In this document: in pieces, positions 1-6,614 of the stretch | Numbering within the stretch: position 1 is the first letter of the stretch | How the letters are laid out: each line of letters opens with the position of its first letter | Made by a program: the position numbers and the translations under genes | Notes under the pieces: generated by a model | What the model was told of the DNA's origin: nothing | The model's database searches: none | What the model saw: the letters and a program-made list of their open reading frames with translations, nothing else | NCBI GenBank assembly: GCA_016744275.1 | Contig: JADGEP010000152.1 | Span: 1-8,684, forward strand | Origin: Candidatus Krumholzibacteriia bacterium | GTDB lineage: Bacteria > Krumholzibacteriota > Krumholzibacteriia > LZORAL124-64-63 | Length of the DNA stretch: 8,684 nucleotides | Direction: 5' to 3'

Positions 1-534
1 GTCTTGAGCGAAGGGCTGGCTGATCTCAAACGCGACGGGATCGAACACCGGGATGACCTGGAAGTCGGCATCATGGTCGAGACTCCATCGGCGGTGCTGG
101 TGGCAGACCTGCTGGCAGCCGAGTGCGATTTTCTGAGCATCGGATCCAACGACCTGATCCAGTACACCCTTGCCATGGACCGGGGCAATACCCGGGTTTC
201 CTACCTGTATCAGCCTCTGCATCCGGCCATCCTGCGCAGCATCCGGCATACCGTTGAAGCGGGTCATCAAGCCGGTATTTGGGTCGGCCTGTGTGGAGAA
301 ATGGGGTCGGAGACGCGATTGGCAGAAGTCTTGCTAGGACTGGGACTGGATGAAATCAGTCTGCACGGCGCCGCCTTGCCCAAAATCAAGCAAGTGATCC
401 GCTGGACGAGCCACGCCGAAGCCAAGGCTGTCGTGGACGCCTTGATCGATTTGCCGACCGCAGAGGATGCCAATCGTTGGTTGGCCAACTATATTGCCGA
501 GCGAAAACGTCAGCGTGAAGCTGAAGGAGAATAA
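1..534 (+). CDS. ptsI: Phosphoenolpyruvate-protein phosphotransferase (PTS enzyme I), C-terminal part
   Basis: This is the C-terminal end of enzyme I, the cytoplasmic protein that takes phosphate from phosphoenolpyruvate and passes it to HPr at the head of the phosphotransferase system. The reading frame is open from base 1, so the gene starts outside the window; the TTG at base 4 is an internal codon. About 177 residues of a usual 570-590 are present, all from the PEP-binding TIM-barrel domain. Visible family motifs are GIMVETPSA, then SIGSNDLIQYT with the metal-binding Asn-Asp pair (codons at 148 and 151), then AMDRGN with its conserved Arg. The active-site Cys lies in GLCGEM (codon at 292), equivalent to Cys502 of the E. 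coli enzyme. The catalytic residues in this half are therefore intact. The stop is one base before the next gene, and its last codons hold that gene's ribosome binding site. Whether the system transports sugar or only regulates cannot be told, because HPr and EII genes are not in view. Confidence 0.93.
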   Translation, partial: VLSEGLADLKRDGIEHRDDLEVGIMVETPSAVLVADLLAAECDFLSIGSNDLIQYTLAMDRGNTRVSYLYQPLHPAILRSIRHTVEAGHQAGIWVGLCGEMGSETRLAEVLLGLGLDEISLHGAALPKIKQVIRWTSHAEAKAVVDALIDLPTAEDANRWLANYIAERKRQREAEGE

Positions 535-535
535 G

Positions 536-1600
536 ATGGTGGAGTGGCCCGCAGCCGGCCTCGGAACGATGTACAAGCTGATCGACAGCCTGCCTGAGCA
601 ACTGGCTTTGAGTGCGGATTTGGCTGGGTTGGACCAGGTGAAGCCTGCCCGGCCCGGAACCCGGCGCCTCGTCTTGTGCGGCATGGGCGGCTCGGCTATT
701 GCCGGCGATCTCATTCAGCCCTTGTTGCACGCGGGCAAGGTTTCGCTGACTGTGTGGCGAGACTATGGATTGCCTCACTGGGTTGATGCAGATGATTTGG
801 TTCTCTGCTGCAGCTATTCCGGCAACACCGAAGAGTCGTTGTCGGGGGCCAAGCTGGCGGGGGAAATCGGTTGCCAGCGGGTGGCCATCACCTCTGGCGG
901 CGAATTGGCCGAGATGGCCGCCAAAGACCAATTCCCCCGTGTCGGCCTGCCGGGCGGATTGCCGCCACGTGCCTCTTTGGGATATGGACTGGGAGCGCTT
1001 CTGAGGGTCCTGGATGGTTTGGGCGTCTGTGCCGAAAGCGGAGCCCAAATCGACGCGGCCATCAAGATGCTGCGTCAGAACAATGCCGATTGTCAGGCCT
1101 CCATGCACGGAGATGCTGCGCCTGAAAAGGATGCCGAGGGGAATATTTCTCCCGGTGCCCTGGCCGAGAAATGGGTGGGTCGCATGCCGATCATTTACAC
1201 TGCTGGGCATGAAGCTCATGCAGTGGGGGTGCGGTTGAAGGCCCAGATCAATGAGAACAGCAAGATGCCAGCTCTGGTGGTTCCATTTCCTGAATTGGAC
1301 CACAATGACCTGGTTGGCTGGTGCCTCAGTCCCGAACAGAAACAGCGCTTTGTTTTGCTGATTCTGAGGGGCGAGGACGACAATGACCGGATCAAAAAAC
1401 GGGTGGAAGTCACCCGGGAACTGCTCCAGTCCCAATTTGATGCCATTGATGAAATCCGCTCCAAAGGCAATTCGCCGCTGGAACGGGTGCTGTCTCTGGT
1501 GCAATATGGCGGTTACCTGAGTTGCCACCTGGCCCGCCTGAACGAGGTTGACCCCGTTCCGGTCGATAGAATCACCAAACTCAAGAACGCACTGGGCTAG
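536..1600 (+). CDS. Bifunctional phosphoglucose/phosphomannose isomerase (SIS domain)
   Basis: This is a 354-residue cytoplasmic sugar isomerase of the bifunctional PGI/PMI family. Members interconvert glucose-6-phosphate or mannose-6-phosphate with fructose-6-phosphate. The first SIS domain shows GMGGSAIAGD (residues 49-58) and the phosphosugar-binding SYSGNTEE (93-100). The second half has QINENSK with Glu240 and PELDHND with His256. The spacing of 16 residues matches the catalytic Glu203 and His219 described for the Pyrobaculum aerophilum enzyme. The C-terminal ITKLK is where the family's conserved lysine is expected. ATG at 536 was chosen because AAGGAG lies at 524-529 just upstream and the family homology begins soon after it; the frame is open upstream only by chance overlap with ptsI. 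The protein is somewhat longer than the archaeal enzyme (about 300 residues). One base separates it from ptsI, so the two are probably co-transcribed and translationally coupled. It could feed glycolysis or supply fructose-6-phosphate and mannose-6-phosphate for surface glycans. Confidence 0.9.
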   Translation: MVEWPAAGLGTMYKLIDSLPEQLALSADLAGLDQVKPARPGTRRLVLCGMGGSAIAGDLIQPLLHAGKVSLTVWRDYGLPHWVDADDLVLCCSYSGNTEESLSGAKLAGEIGCQRVAITSGGELAEMAAKDQFPRVGLPGGLPPRASLGYGLGALLRVLDGLGVCAESGAQIDAAIKMLRQNNADCQASMHGDAAPEKDAEGNISPGALAEKWVGRMPIIYTAGHEAHAVGVRLKAQINENSKMPALVVPFPELDHNDLVGWCLSPEQKQRFVLLILRGEDDNDRIKKRVEVTRELLQSQFDAIDEIRSKGNSPLERVLSLVQYGGYLSCHLARLNEVDPVPVDRITKLKNALG

Positions 1601-1631
1601 AAAAAATTTAGCCGCAGAGGGAGATCAAGTT

Positions 1632-2772
1632 ATGAGCAAGAAGTTCCTGTTCACCAGCGAGTCGGTCACTGAAGGTCATCCCGACAAGGTGTCGGATCAG
1701 ATTTCCGACGCCGTGGTCGATGCCATCATGGCCAAAGATCCCATGGGCCGGGTGGCCTGTGAGACCATGGTGACGACGGGCATGGCCTGCCTTGCCGGCG
1801 AAATCACCACCGACACCTACGTGGACATCCCGGAACTGGTGCGCAACACCATCCGCAAGATCGGCTACACCAATGCCGACTATGGTTTTGATGCGGACAG
1901 TTGTGCCGTGTTGACGACCATAGACAAACAGAGTGCGGACATCGCCATGGGCGTCGATACCGGTGGTGCCGGTGATCAGGGCCTGATGTTTGGTTACGCT
2001 TGCCGCGAGACCGACGTTTTGATGCCGCTGCCGATCACGGTGGCCCACCGTATGGCGCCTGGCGGCCGTGCGCAAGGACGGCACTCTGCCCTGGGTGCGC
2101 CCCGACGGCAAGACCCAGGTCACCTGCCTGTACGAAGGCGACAAACCCATCAAGATCGATACCGTGGTATTGTCGACCCAGCACGATGACGAGATCAGCA
2201 ATGACGATCTGCGGTCCGCTTTGCAAACCCATGTCATCGATCCGGTCCTGGCCCGTTTCGATATCGATCACGCGGGCTACACCAGCCACATCAACCCGAC
2301 TGGTCGCTTCGTTGTCGGTGGCCCCTTGGGCGATTGCGGCCTGACCGGTCGCAAGATCATTGTCGACACCTACGGCGGCAGCGCCTGCCACGGTGGCGGC
2401 GCCTTCAGTGGCAAGGACAGCACCAAGGTTGATCGCTCGGCGGCTTATGCCACCCGGCACCTGGCGCGCAACATCGTCGCGGCCGGATTGGCCGATCGTT
2501 GCCAGGTTCAGGTGGCCTATGCCATCGGCGTGGCCGAGCCCGTCTCGATCAATGTCGAGACCTACGGCACCGGCCATGTGTCCGACGAGAAGATCATCGA
2601 CGCCATCCGCAAAGTGGTGGACATGACCCCCAAGGGCATCATCGACCGCCTCGAACTGCGCAAGCCGGTGTTCCTCGATACGGCCGCCTACGGGCACTTT
2701 GGCCGTGACGATGTCCAGTTCAGCTGGGAAAAGGAAGATCTCGTGGATGCGTTCAAGGCTGCCGTGGGCTAG
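1632..2772 (+). CDS. metK: S-adenosylmethionine synthetase, reading frame disrupted
   Basis: MetK makes S-adenosylmethionine from methionine and ATP in the cytoplasm and is normally essential. The start at 1632 gives MSKKFLFTSES and follows an AGAGGGAG ribosome binding site (1616-1623). The N-terminal part holds GHPDK (residues 15-19) and the signature GAGDQG (from residue 112). Homology in this frame ends at AHRMA near 2057. It resumes in the +1 frame from about 2056 as RLAAVRKDGTLPW and continues through GGGAFSGKD (codons 2392-2418), DRSAAY and AAYGHFGR to a TAG at 2770. Nothing else is missing: with five bases restored the product would be about 381 residues, close to the 384 of E. coli. 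The break is either a sequencing or assembly deletion or a genuine mutation; the strong conservation on both sides favours an artefact or a very recent event. It follows the isomerase gene after 31 bases, too short for a SAM riboswitch, and is followed by a terminator. Confidence 0.93.
2052..2067 (+). other. Frameshift site inside metK
   Basis: Upstream of this stretch the MetK frame starts at positions divisible by three; downstream it is shifted by +1. In E. coli MetK seven residues separate the His-Arg of AHR from the Val-Arg of EVRK, which would need 21 bases. Here only 16 bases lie between the CGT at 2049 and the GTG at 2068. Five missing bases in a run of CG and GCC repeats would restore both the frame and the family spacing. 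The out-of-frame continuation of the first part would end at 2189. Confidence 0.8.
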
Positions 2773-2803
2773 GGCACGACGCACTGCTCAGCGATTGGAA
2801 ACG

Positions 2804-2839
2804 AAAAAAAGGCGGGGCTGAAAAGCCTCGCCTTTTTTA
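2804..2839. terminator. Bidirectional intrinsic terminator between metK and the lipoprotein gene
   Basis: A nine-pair stem (GGCGGGGCT at 2811-2819 with AGCCTCGCC at 2824-2832, one G-T wobble) closes a GAAA tetraloop. Seven A's precede it and six T's follow it, so on either strand the hairpin ends in a U-run. It sits 31 bases after the metK stop and about 70 bases beyond the stop of the convergent lipoprotein gene, so it probably serves both. Confidence 0.93.
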
Positions 2840-2908
2840 TCTCGTATCCGCGCAGTCGCTGGAATGAATTCCCTCGATATATCTCAACGCAGGCCCCGGC
2901 AGTAAAGC

Positions 2909-3565
2909 CTAAGGAGCCACCACAAACTGGAACGTCTCGCGTCGGGTGACCGCCAGCGTCGGATAGGTCACCGCCACGTTCACATCATAGGTGCCGGCAT
3001 CGGCATAAGTGAACGAAGGCATGGAACCCGTGAAAATGGTGTTGGCCGGATCGCCCATTTCCCAGCGATAAATCATCTTAACCGAATCACCGGGGACGGT
3101 GGGGAAATCGACGTCACAGGACACGGCGCTCAGGTCAAACTGGATGCGCTCGCCCAAAGGCACATTGCCGTCGGGGAAGTTTGAAGTCGCTGCGATAACC
3201 AGGGTATCTGCCATGACCGTAACCGGCACCGAGGAAGTGGTGCTTTCGCCATCGGGATCCGTGGCCGTCACGGTGATGGTGTATTCGCCAGGCATGGTGA
3301 ACTGGTGGTACTCGATGGCCGTCGATCCCGTTCCACCGTCGCCAAAATTCCAGGAGATTTCGAGATTGTTGGTTCCCCCCATGGGGTCGCCCGTCTCGTT
3401 GCCACCCGAAACTGCGGCAAAGACCTCTGTGTTCAGAGGAGCTACTCCACAGGTCGGCGTCACCCGCACGCGGGTAAAGATGGGTTTGGTCTCGTCATTG
3501 CATCCCGGGGCCGCCAGGGCGATCAGGAGCATCGCCGGCAGCAGAAGCAAACAGGCACGTTTCAT
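2909..3565 (-). CDS. Predicted lipoprotein with two PKD-like domains
   Basis: This is a 218-residue exported protein of unknown specific function. It begins with Met-Lys-Arg and a hydrophobic stretch (residues 4-19) ending in LAAPGC. Cys22 is the likely lipidated residue, followed by Asn-Asp, though Pro at -2 makes the lipobox imperfect. Two immunoglobulin-like PKD repeats follow. The first (about 33-117) has the hallmark WNFGDG at 72-77, then MPGEYTITVTATDPDG. The second (about 121-216) has the degenerate RWEMGDP at 167-173, then YADAGTYDVNVAVTY. PKD domains usually mediate protein or carbohydrate contacts outside the cytoplasm; no catalytic domain is present. The start at 3565 was chosen because a signal peptide begins there and AGGGAGA lies about 12 bases upstream; the frame stays open to 3670 but that extension looks non-coding. 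It is transcribed in the same direction as lptFG but is 237 bases downstream with its own possible promoter, so a functional link is not shown. Confidence 0.82.
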   Translation of the reverse strand: MKRACLLLLPAMLLIALAAPGCNDETKPIFTRVRVTPTCGVAPLNTEVFAAVSGGNETGDPMGGTNNLEISWNFGDGGTGSTAIEYHQFTMPGEYTITVTATDPDGESTTSSVPVTVMADTLVIAATSNFPDGNVPLGERIQFDLSAVSCDVDFPTVPGDSVKMIYRWEMGDPANTIFTGSMPSFTYADAGTYDVNVAVTYPTLAVTRRETFQFVVAP

Positions 3566-3625
3566 GTGTTCAGTAGTCTCCCTGTGGGGTGGCTTGATTT
3601 TCAGGGTCGCTGGAGTGGCTTCCGG

Positions 3626-3639
3626 GGACCTCTTGGTCC
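3626..3639 (-). other. Small hairpin in the leader of the lipoprotein gene
   Basis: GGACC (3626-3630) and GGTCC (3635-3639) form a perfect five-pair stem around a four-base loop, about 60 bases upstream of the lipoprotein start. The rest of the gap 3566-3802 holds no recognisable gene or RNA family. The hairpin could be a leader element or chance in GC-rich DNA. Confidence 0.3.
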
Positions 3640-3727
3640 GAGGGAGTGCCTGCACCAGCGTTGTTCGCAATCTGGGCGAGCGGTGGATTCGAAACCCCGT
3701 TCCGAACCTGCCCTGCCTGGTCGCATC

Positions 3728-3756
3728 AATTTATTAAGCTAGGACAGCCCAGGCAA
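3728..3756 (-). promoter_or_regulatory. Possible promoter for the PKD lipoprotein gene
   Basis: Read on the - strand, TTGCCT (3751-3756) and TAAATT (3728-3733) are separated by 17 bases. Each matches the sigma-70 consensus at four of six positions, in the most AT-rich spot of the gap between lptG and the lipoprotein gene. It would leave a leader of about 155 bases. This is a weak pattern match only. Confidence 0.28.
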
Positions 3757-3802
3757 GTAGTCCAGACAAAACAATGTCAAAGAGGCCGGCAAAATAGCCC
3801 TT

Positions 3803-4876
3803 TTAACGGCGGGCCCGGGCAAAGAGAACCAGATAGATCAGCGTATAAACGGCATTTCCGGCCCATGCGGCCACCAACGGGGGCAAAGTGCCGGTGTGGC
3901 CCAGGCTGCGGCCAAAATTCATGAAAATGTAGTAGCCGAAGCTGATCAGCAGGGTCCAGCCAAAGCCAGAGGCGATGGTGGTTTTGCGGGGCCCCGAAGC
4001 CAGCAGCAATCCCATGAGCACGACGATGAGGTTGACCAACGGAAATGCCAGGTTGAATTGGACATCCACCAGGGCGGTGGTCGGGTCGCCTCCGCTGCGG
4101 TTGACCAACTCAATGTGTTCCCGCAATTGCCGGATATTCATGTCTTCCTGCCGGATCCGGTCGCGATAAAAGCCTTTGGGATCGACAGTCAAATCGCGGG
4201 CCGTGAGGCGGTCGAAGGTGGTGGTGATTTCCTCCTCACCTTCAAAGACACGGCGAGTGCCGGTGATCAATGTCCAGAACTCGCCGTCCCATTCGGCCCG
4301 CTTGGCGTCGACGCGTTCAGTGACAATGGCGCCGTCGTAACTGAAAATCTTGAGCCCGGTGATGATGCCCGAATTGGGGTCATATTTTCGCGCGTAATAA
4401 ATGCGCCCATCATTGTCGGTCAGGGAAATGTTCTGGGTGGGCCGGATGCGATCCGGATTGCCGTGGATCTCCACGTCCCACACCTTGTTGCGCTCCACGT
4501 TGGCCTGGGGCAGGACGTACTCTCGCCAGGCCAGTGAAAACAGGGTCATCACCACGCCCAGAATCACCAGCGGGCGACACACCTTCATCAACGACCATCC
4601 GGCGGCAAACAAGGCGGTCAATTCCAGGTAGCGGGCCATGCTGCCCACCGTAAAAAGGGTGGCCATGAGCATGGCGATCGGCAGCACCGTATCGATGGTC
4701 CAGACCGCTTTGTAGGTGTAGTAGCGACCGATCATCGAGGCAGAGGCATCATTGTCGACAAAGCTGCCCATATGATCCAGCAAGTCGATCAAGGTGAAAA
4801 GTATCAGGGCGCCGACCATGGTGTAGGCCAGATTGCGCAAAAAGCCAAAAAACAAATGGCGGTGGATCAGATTCAT
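3803..4876 (-). CDS. lptG: LPS export permease LptG (YjgP/YjgQ family)
   Basis: This 357-residue inner-membrane protein matches LptG in length (360 in E. coli) and layout. With LptF and the ATPase LptB it extracts lipopolysaccharide from the inner membrane and passes it to the periplasmic bridge. Residues 15-35, 60-85 and 95-120 form the first membrane block, with the family pattern SMARYLELTALFAAGWS (78-94) between the second and third helices. Residues about 125-255 are hydrophilic and rich in beta-type pattern, fitting the periplasmic jellyroll domain. Residues 270-295, 300-322 and 332-355 form the second membrane block. Its ATG overlaps the end of the upstream lptF by four bases (4873-4876), so it is translationally coupled. 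LptG was preferred over LptF because it is second in the pair, of standard length and has the compact linker; the two paralogues are hard to tell apart by motif alone. Confidence 0.85.
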   Translation of the reverse strand: MNLIHRHLFFGFLRNLAYTMVGALILFTLIDLLDHMGSFVDNDASASMIGRYYTYKAVWTIDTVLPIAMLMATLFTVGSMARYLELTALFAAGWSLMKVCRPLVILGVVMTLFSLAWREYVLPQANVERNKVWDVEIHGNPDRIRPTQNISLTDNDGRIYYARKYDPNSGIITGLKIFSYDGAIVTERVDAKRAEWDGEFWTLITGTRRVFEGEEEITTTFDRLTARDLTVDPKGFYRDRIRQEDMNIRQLREHIELVNRSGGDPTTALVDVQFNLAFPLVNLIVVLMGLLLASGPRKTTIASGFGWTLLISFGYYIFMNFGRSLGHTGTLPPLVAAWAGNAVYTLIYLVLFARARR

Positions 4877-6300
4877 GCGGTTTCCAACGGTGTGGGATCG
4901 GTAGGCTTACCAGCATCGTCGCCAGATTTGGGTTTCAACGACAGGCTCAACAGACTCGATTCACGGGCGGCCTTGATGAACATGGGAATTCCCAGTCCCA
5001 GTAGGAGAAAATTGGCAGCCCACATGGCCACAAACGGGTCCAGCCGTCCGCGATCGGCCAGCTTCTCACCACCCATCAGAAACAGGTAATAAACGAGATA
5101 GACCGCCAAAGCAAGACTGACGCTCACGCCCTTGCCACTGCGCGAAGTTGTGACGGCCATGGGAATGCCCAGCAGGGCAAAAATCACACAGGCAAAGGGG
5201 ATGGCGAATTTCTTGTGGAATTCCACGTTGTAGCGATTTTCCCGCGCGATGTACTGTTCAAGCAGTCGCTGCTGATGGCGGGAACGCTCGGCCATGCGCT
5301 CAATCCCGGTCCGCGTCAGGCGCATCTTGCGGTCAAAGAAGGCGTCCAACTGGGGGCCCGGTGGTGGCGCCGCGGATTGGCCCAGCCGGATGTGCCTTTT
5401 TTCCGGGTCCAGGGTCTGAAACTGCCGCTCCACAAATGTTCCGGCCAAACCCACAACCCGTTCCCCGACTCTGATTTGATCTTCGTGCTCTTTGGCCGCG
5501 GCCGCCTTCAGGTCATGAAGATCCATTTCCCGATCGCCACGGGCCTTGCGGCCGGATTCCTTGAAATCCCGCTCCATGTTTTCCAGGTGCAGGTTGTGCT
5601 GCCCAAAGCGAATGACCTGATACTTGTCCGGTTCTTCCTTATCCGGTTGTTCGTGGATTTCGCCATCGTACAATTCGATCAGCATGGAGTCAGTGTCATG
5701 GTCGGGAATGATGCGCCCGTGGGCGGCGATGGTCACGCGGGGAGACAAATCGCCCGGTTGTTCTTTTTCCAGGATCTTCACGTCCTGGATCTCGCCGGTG
5801 AGGTCGTCTTTTTGGGCGACAAAAATGGTCAAGCGGTCGCTCATGTCCGTAAATTGATTTTCGCGAATCTCGAGCATGGGCTTCTTGCGGTTGATGTCGT
5901 AAAGCAGATTGGCCAAGGTGTGGTTCGATTTGGGGAAGACATAGTGGTTGTAGGCGGTCAAGCCGGCGCCAATAATGGCCGCTCCGAATAAAAGTGGGCG
6001 CAAAACGGCCCAAAGACTGATGCCGCAGGCCTTCATGGCCGTGATTTCGTGATCGGTCGCCAGTTGGCCCACGCTCATAAGGATGGCGATCAGCACCGCC
6101 ATTGGTATGGATAATGCAAACGTGTAGCCCAGGCTGAGGCCCAGAACCTTGGTGGCCAGAAAAAACGGAACACCTTTGCTGACAAAGAGATCGACGTACC
6201 GGAAGAGCACGTCTATCATCAGCAAAAAGGTGATAACGAACCAACCGAAGAAGAATGGGCCGGCCGCAGATCTCAGTAAGTGGCTATTTATCAGGTACAT
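4873..6300 (-). CDS. lptF: LPS export permease LptF (YjgP/YjgQ family) with extended linker
   Basis: This is the partner subunit of LptG in the LptB2FG transporter. It begins with a short N-terminal helix, then hydrophobic segments at about 12-40, 46-80 and 92-115. The loop TDHEITAMKACGIS (82-95) is the typical family signature, likely contacting the ATPase. A hydrophilic domain at about 120-240 corresponds to the periplasmic jellyroll. Residues 241-360 are very rich in Lys, Arg, Glu and Gln, with a short proline-rich patch (APPPGP, 311-316). This explains the length of 475 against 366 in E. coli. The C-terminal membrane block starts at EFHKKFAIPFACVIFALLGIP (360-380), followed by helices near 392-412 and 422-443, then a Pro/Asp/Lys-rich cytoplasmic tail. 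ATG at 6300 is preceded by only a weak purine-rich site (GAAAGAA). It is first in the lptF-lptG unit and divergent from the sprA-like gene. Confidence 0.87.
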   Translation of the reverse strand: MYLINSHLLRSAAGPFFFGWFVITFLLMIDVLFRYVDLFVSKGVPFFLATKVLGLSLGYTFALSIPMAVLIAILMSVGQLATDHEITAMKACGISLWAVLRPLLFGAAIIGAGLTAYNHYVFPKSNHTLANLLYDINRKKPMLEIRENQFTDMSDRLTIFVAQKDDLTGEIQDVKILEKEQPGDLSPRVTIAAHGRIIPDHDTDSMLIELYDGEIHEQPDKEEPDKYQVIRFGQHNLHLENMERDFKESGRKARGDREMDLHDLKAAAAKEHEDQIRVGERVVGLAGTFVERQFQTLDPEKRHIRLGQSAAPPPGPQLDAFFDRKMRLTRTGIERMAERSRHQQRLLEQYIARENRYNVEFHKKFAIPFACVIFALLGIPMAVTTSRSGKGVSVSLALAVYLVYYLFLMGGEKLADRGRLDPFVAMWAANFLLLGLGIPMFIKAARESSLLSLSLKPKSGDDAGKPTDPTPLETA

Positions 6301-6614
6301 GGAGCCATTCTTTCACGGCGCTTGGGCCGCGAGATTGTTGACGCACAGGCTGAGTGAACTTGACCGACACTTGTCACCGGACGGGTTTTTACCCTGCAAG
6401 CTTGCTTGAACATCGTCCGGTTCTGCCTCATTTTGAACGGTTTGTGGCCACCGCGAGGTGGCAGGAGTGCCTCGGTATTGGTCCCGTACCGGGCACAGTC
6501 TGACCATTTTCGAGGACGACGGCCCATCGTACCAGACAAATTTGGTGCGTCGGCTCTTTCGAGACAACCAGGAAACCGACCCCGCCGGCTTTCACCAGCC
6601 GCAGGAGCAGCGAT
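6301..6614. promoter_or_regulatory. Divergent intergenic region between lptF and the sprA-like gene
   Basis: These 314 bases must carry the promoters for both divergent genes, but no convincing -35/-10 pair was found on either strand. A TTGACC at 6360-6365 has no matching -10, and a CAAATTTG at 6537-6544 only resembles the Bacteroidota-type TAnnTTTG box. Two symmetrical elements stand out: the perfect ten-base palindrome GCAAGCTTGC at 6396-6405 and a hairpin at 6447-6462. A 61-codon frame (6458-6643) runs through the right half and into the next gene, without support. An AGGAG ribosome binding site for the sprA-like gene lies at 6603-6607. Confidence 0.5.
6447..6462. other. Hairpin with GNRA-type loop in the lptF/sprA intergenic region
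   Basis: GCCACC (6447-6452) and GGTGGC (6457-6462) pair perfectly around GCGA, a stable tetraloop sequence when read on the + strand. It lies about 150 bases before the sprA-like start. There is no T-run after it, so it is not an obvious terminator. It may be part of a transcript leader or an operator for a dimeric regulator. Confidence 0.35.

Noticed and set aside
386..1528. Long open frame on the - strand (380 codons) opposite ptsI and the isomerase gene
   Set aside because: It lies antisense to two genes with clear catalytic motifs, and its translation shows no family features; it arises from G/C-rich third positions on the opposite strand.
1601..1631. Possible SAM riboswitch before metK
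   Set aside because: Only 31 bases separate metK from the isomerase gene, far too few for any SAM riboswitch.
2052..2067. Programmed +1 ribosomal frameshift in metK
   Set aside because: There is no slippery sequence, and a simple +1 slip would leave the conserved segment two residues short, whereas a five-base deletion explains both frame and spacing.
2035..2784. Open frame on the - strand opposite metK
   Set aside because: It is antisense to conserved MetK sequence and has no recognisable motif or ribosome binding site.
3680..3700. TTCGAA-containing stretch resembling a tRNA T-loop on either strand
   Set aside because: The five bases on each side do not pair, the residue before TTC is not G on the - strand, and no acceptor or anticodon stem was found.
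3779..3803. Hairpin as a terminator after lptG
   Set aside because: The stem has only seven pairs with a bulge and overlaps the lptG stop codon, and no T-run follows on the - strand.
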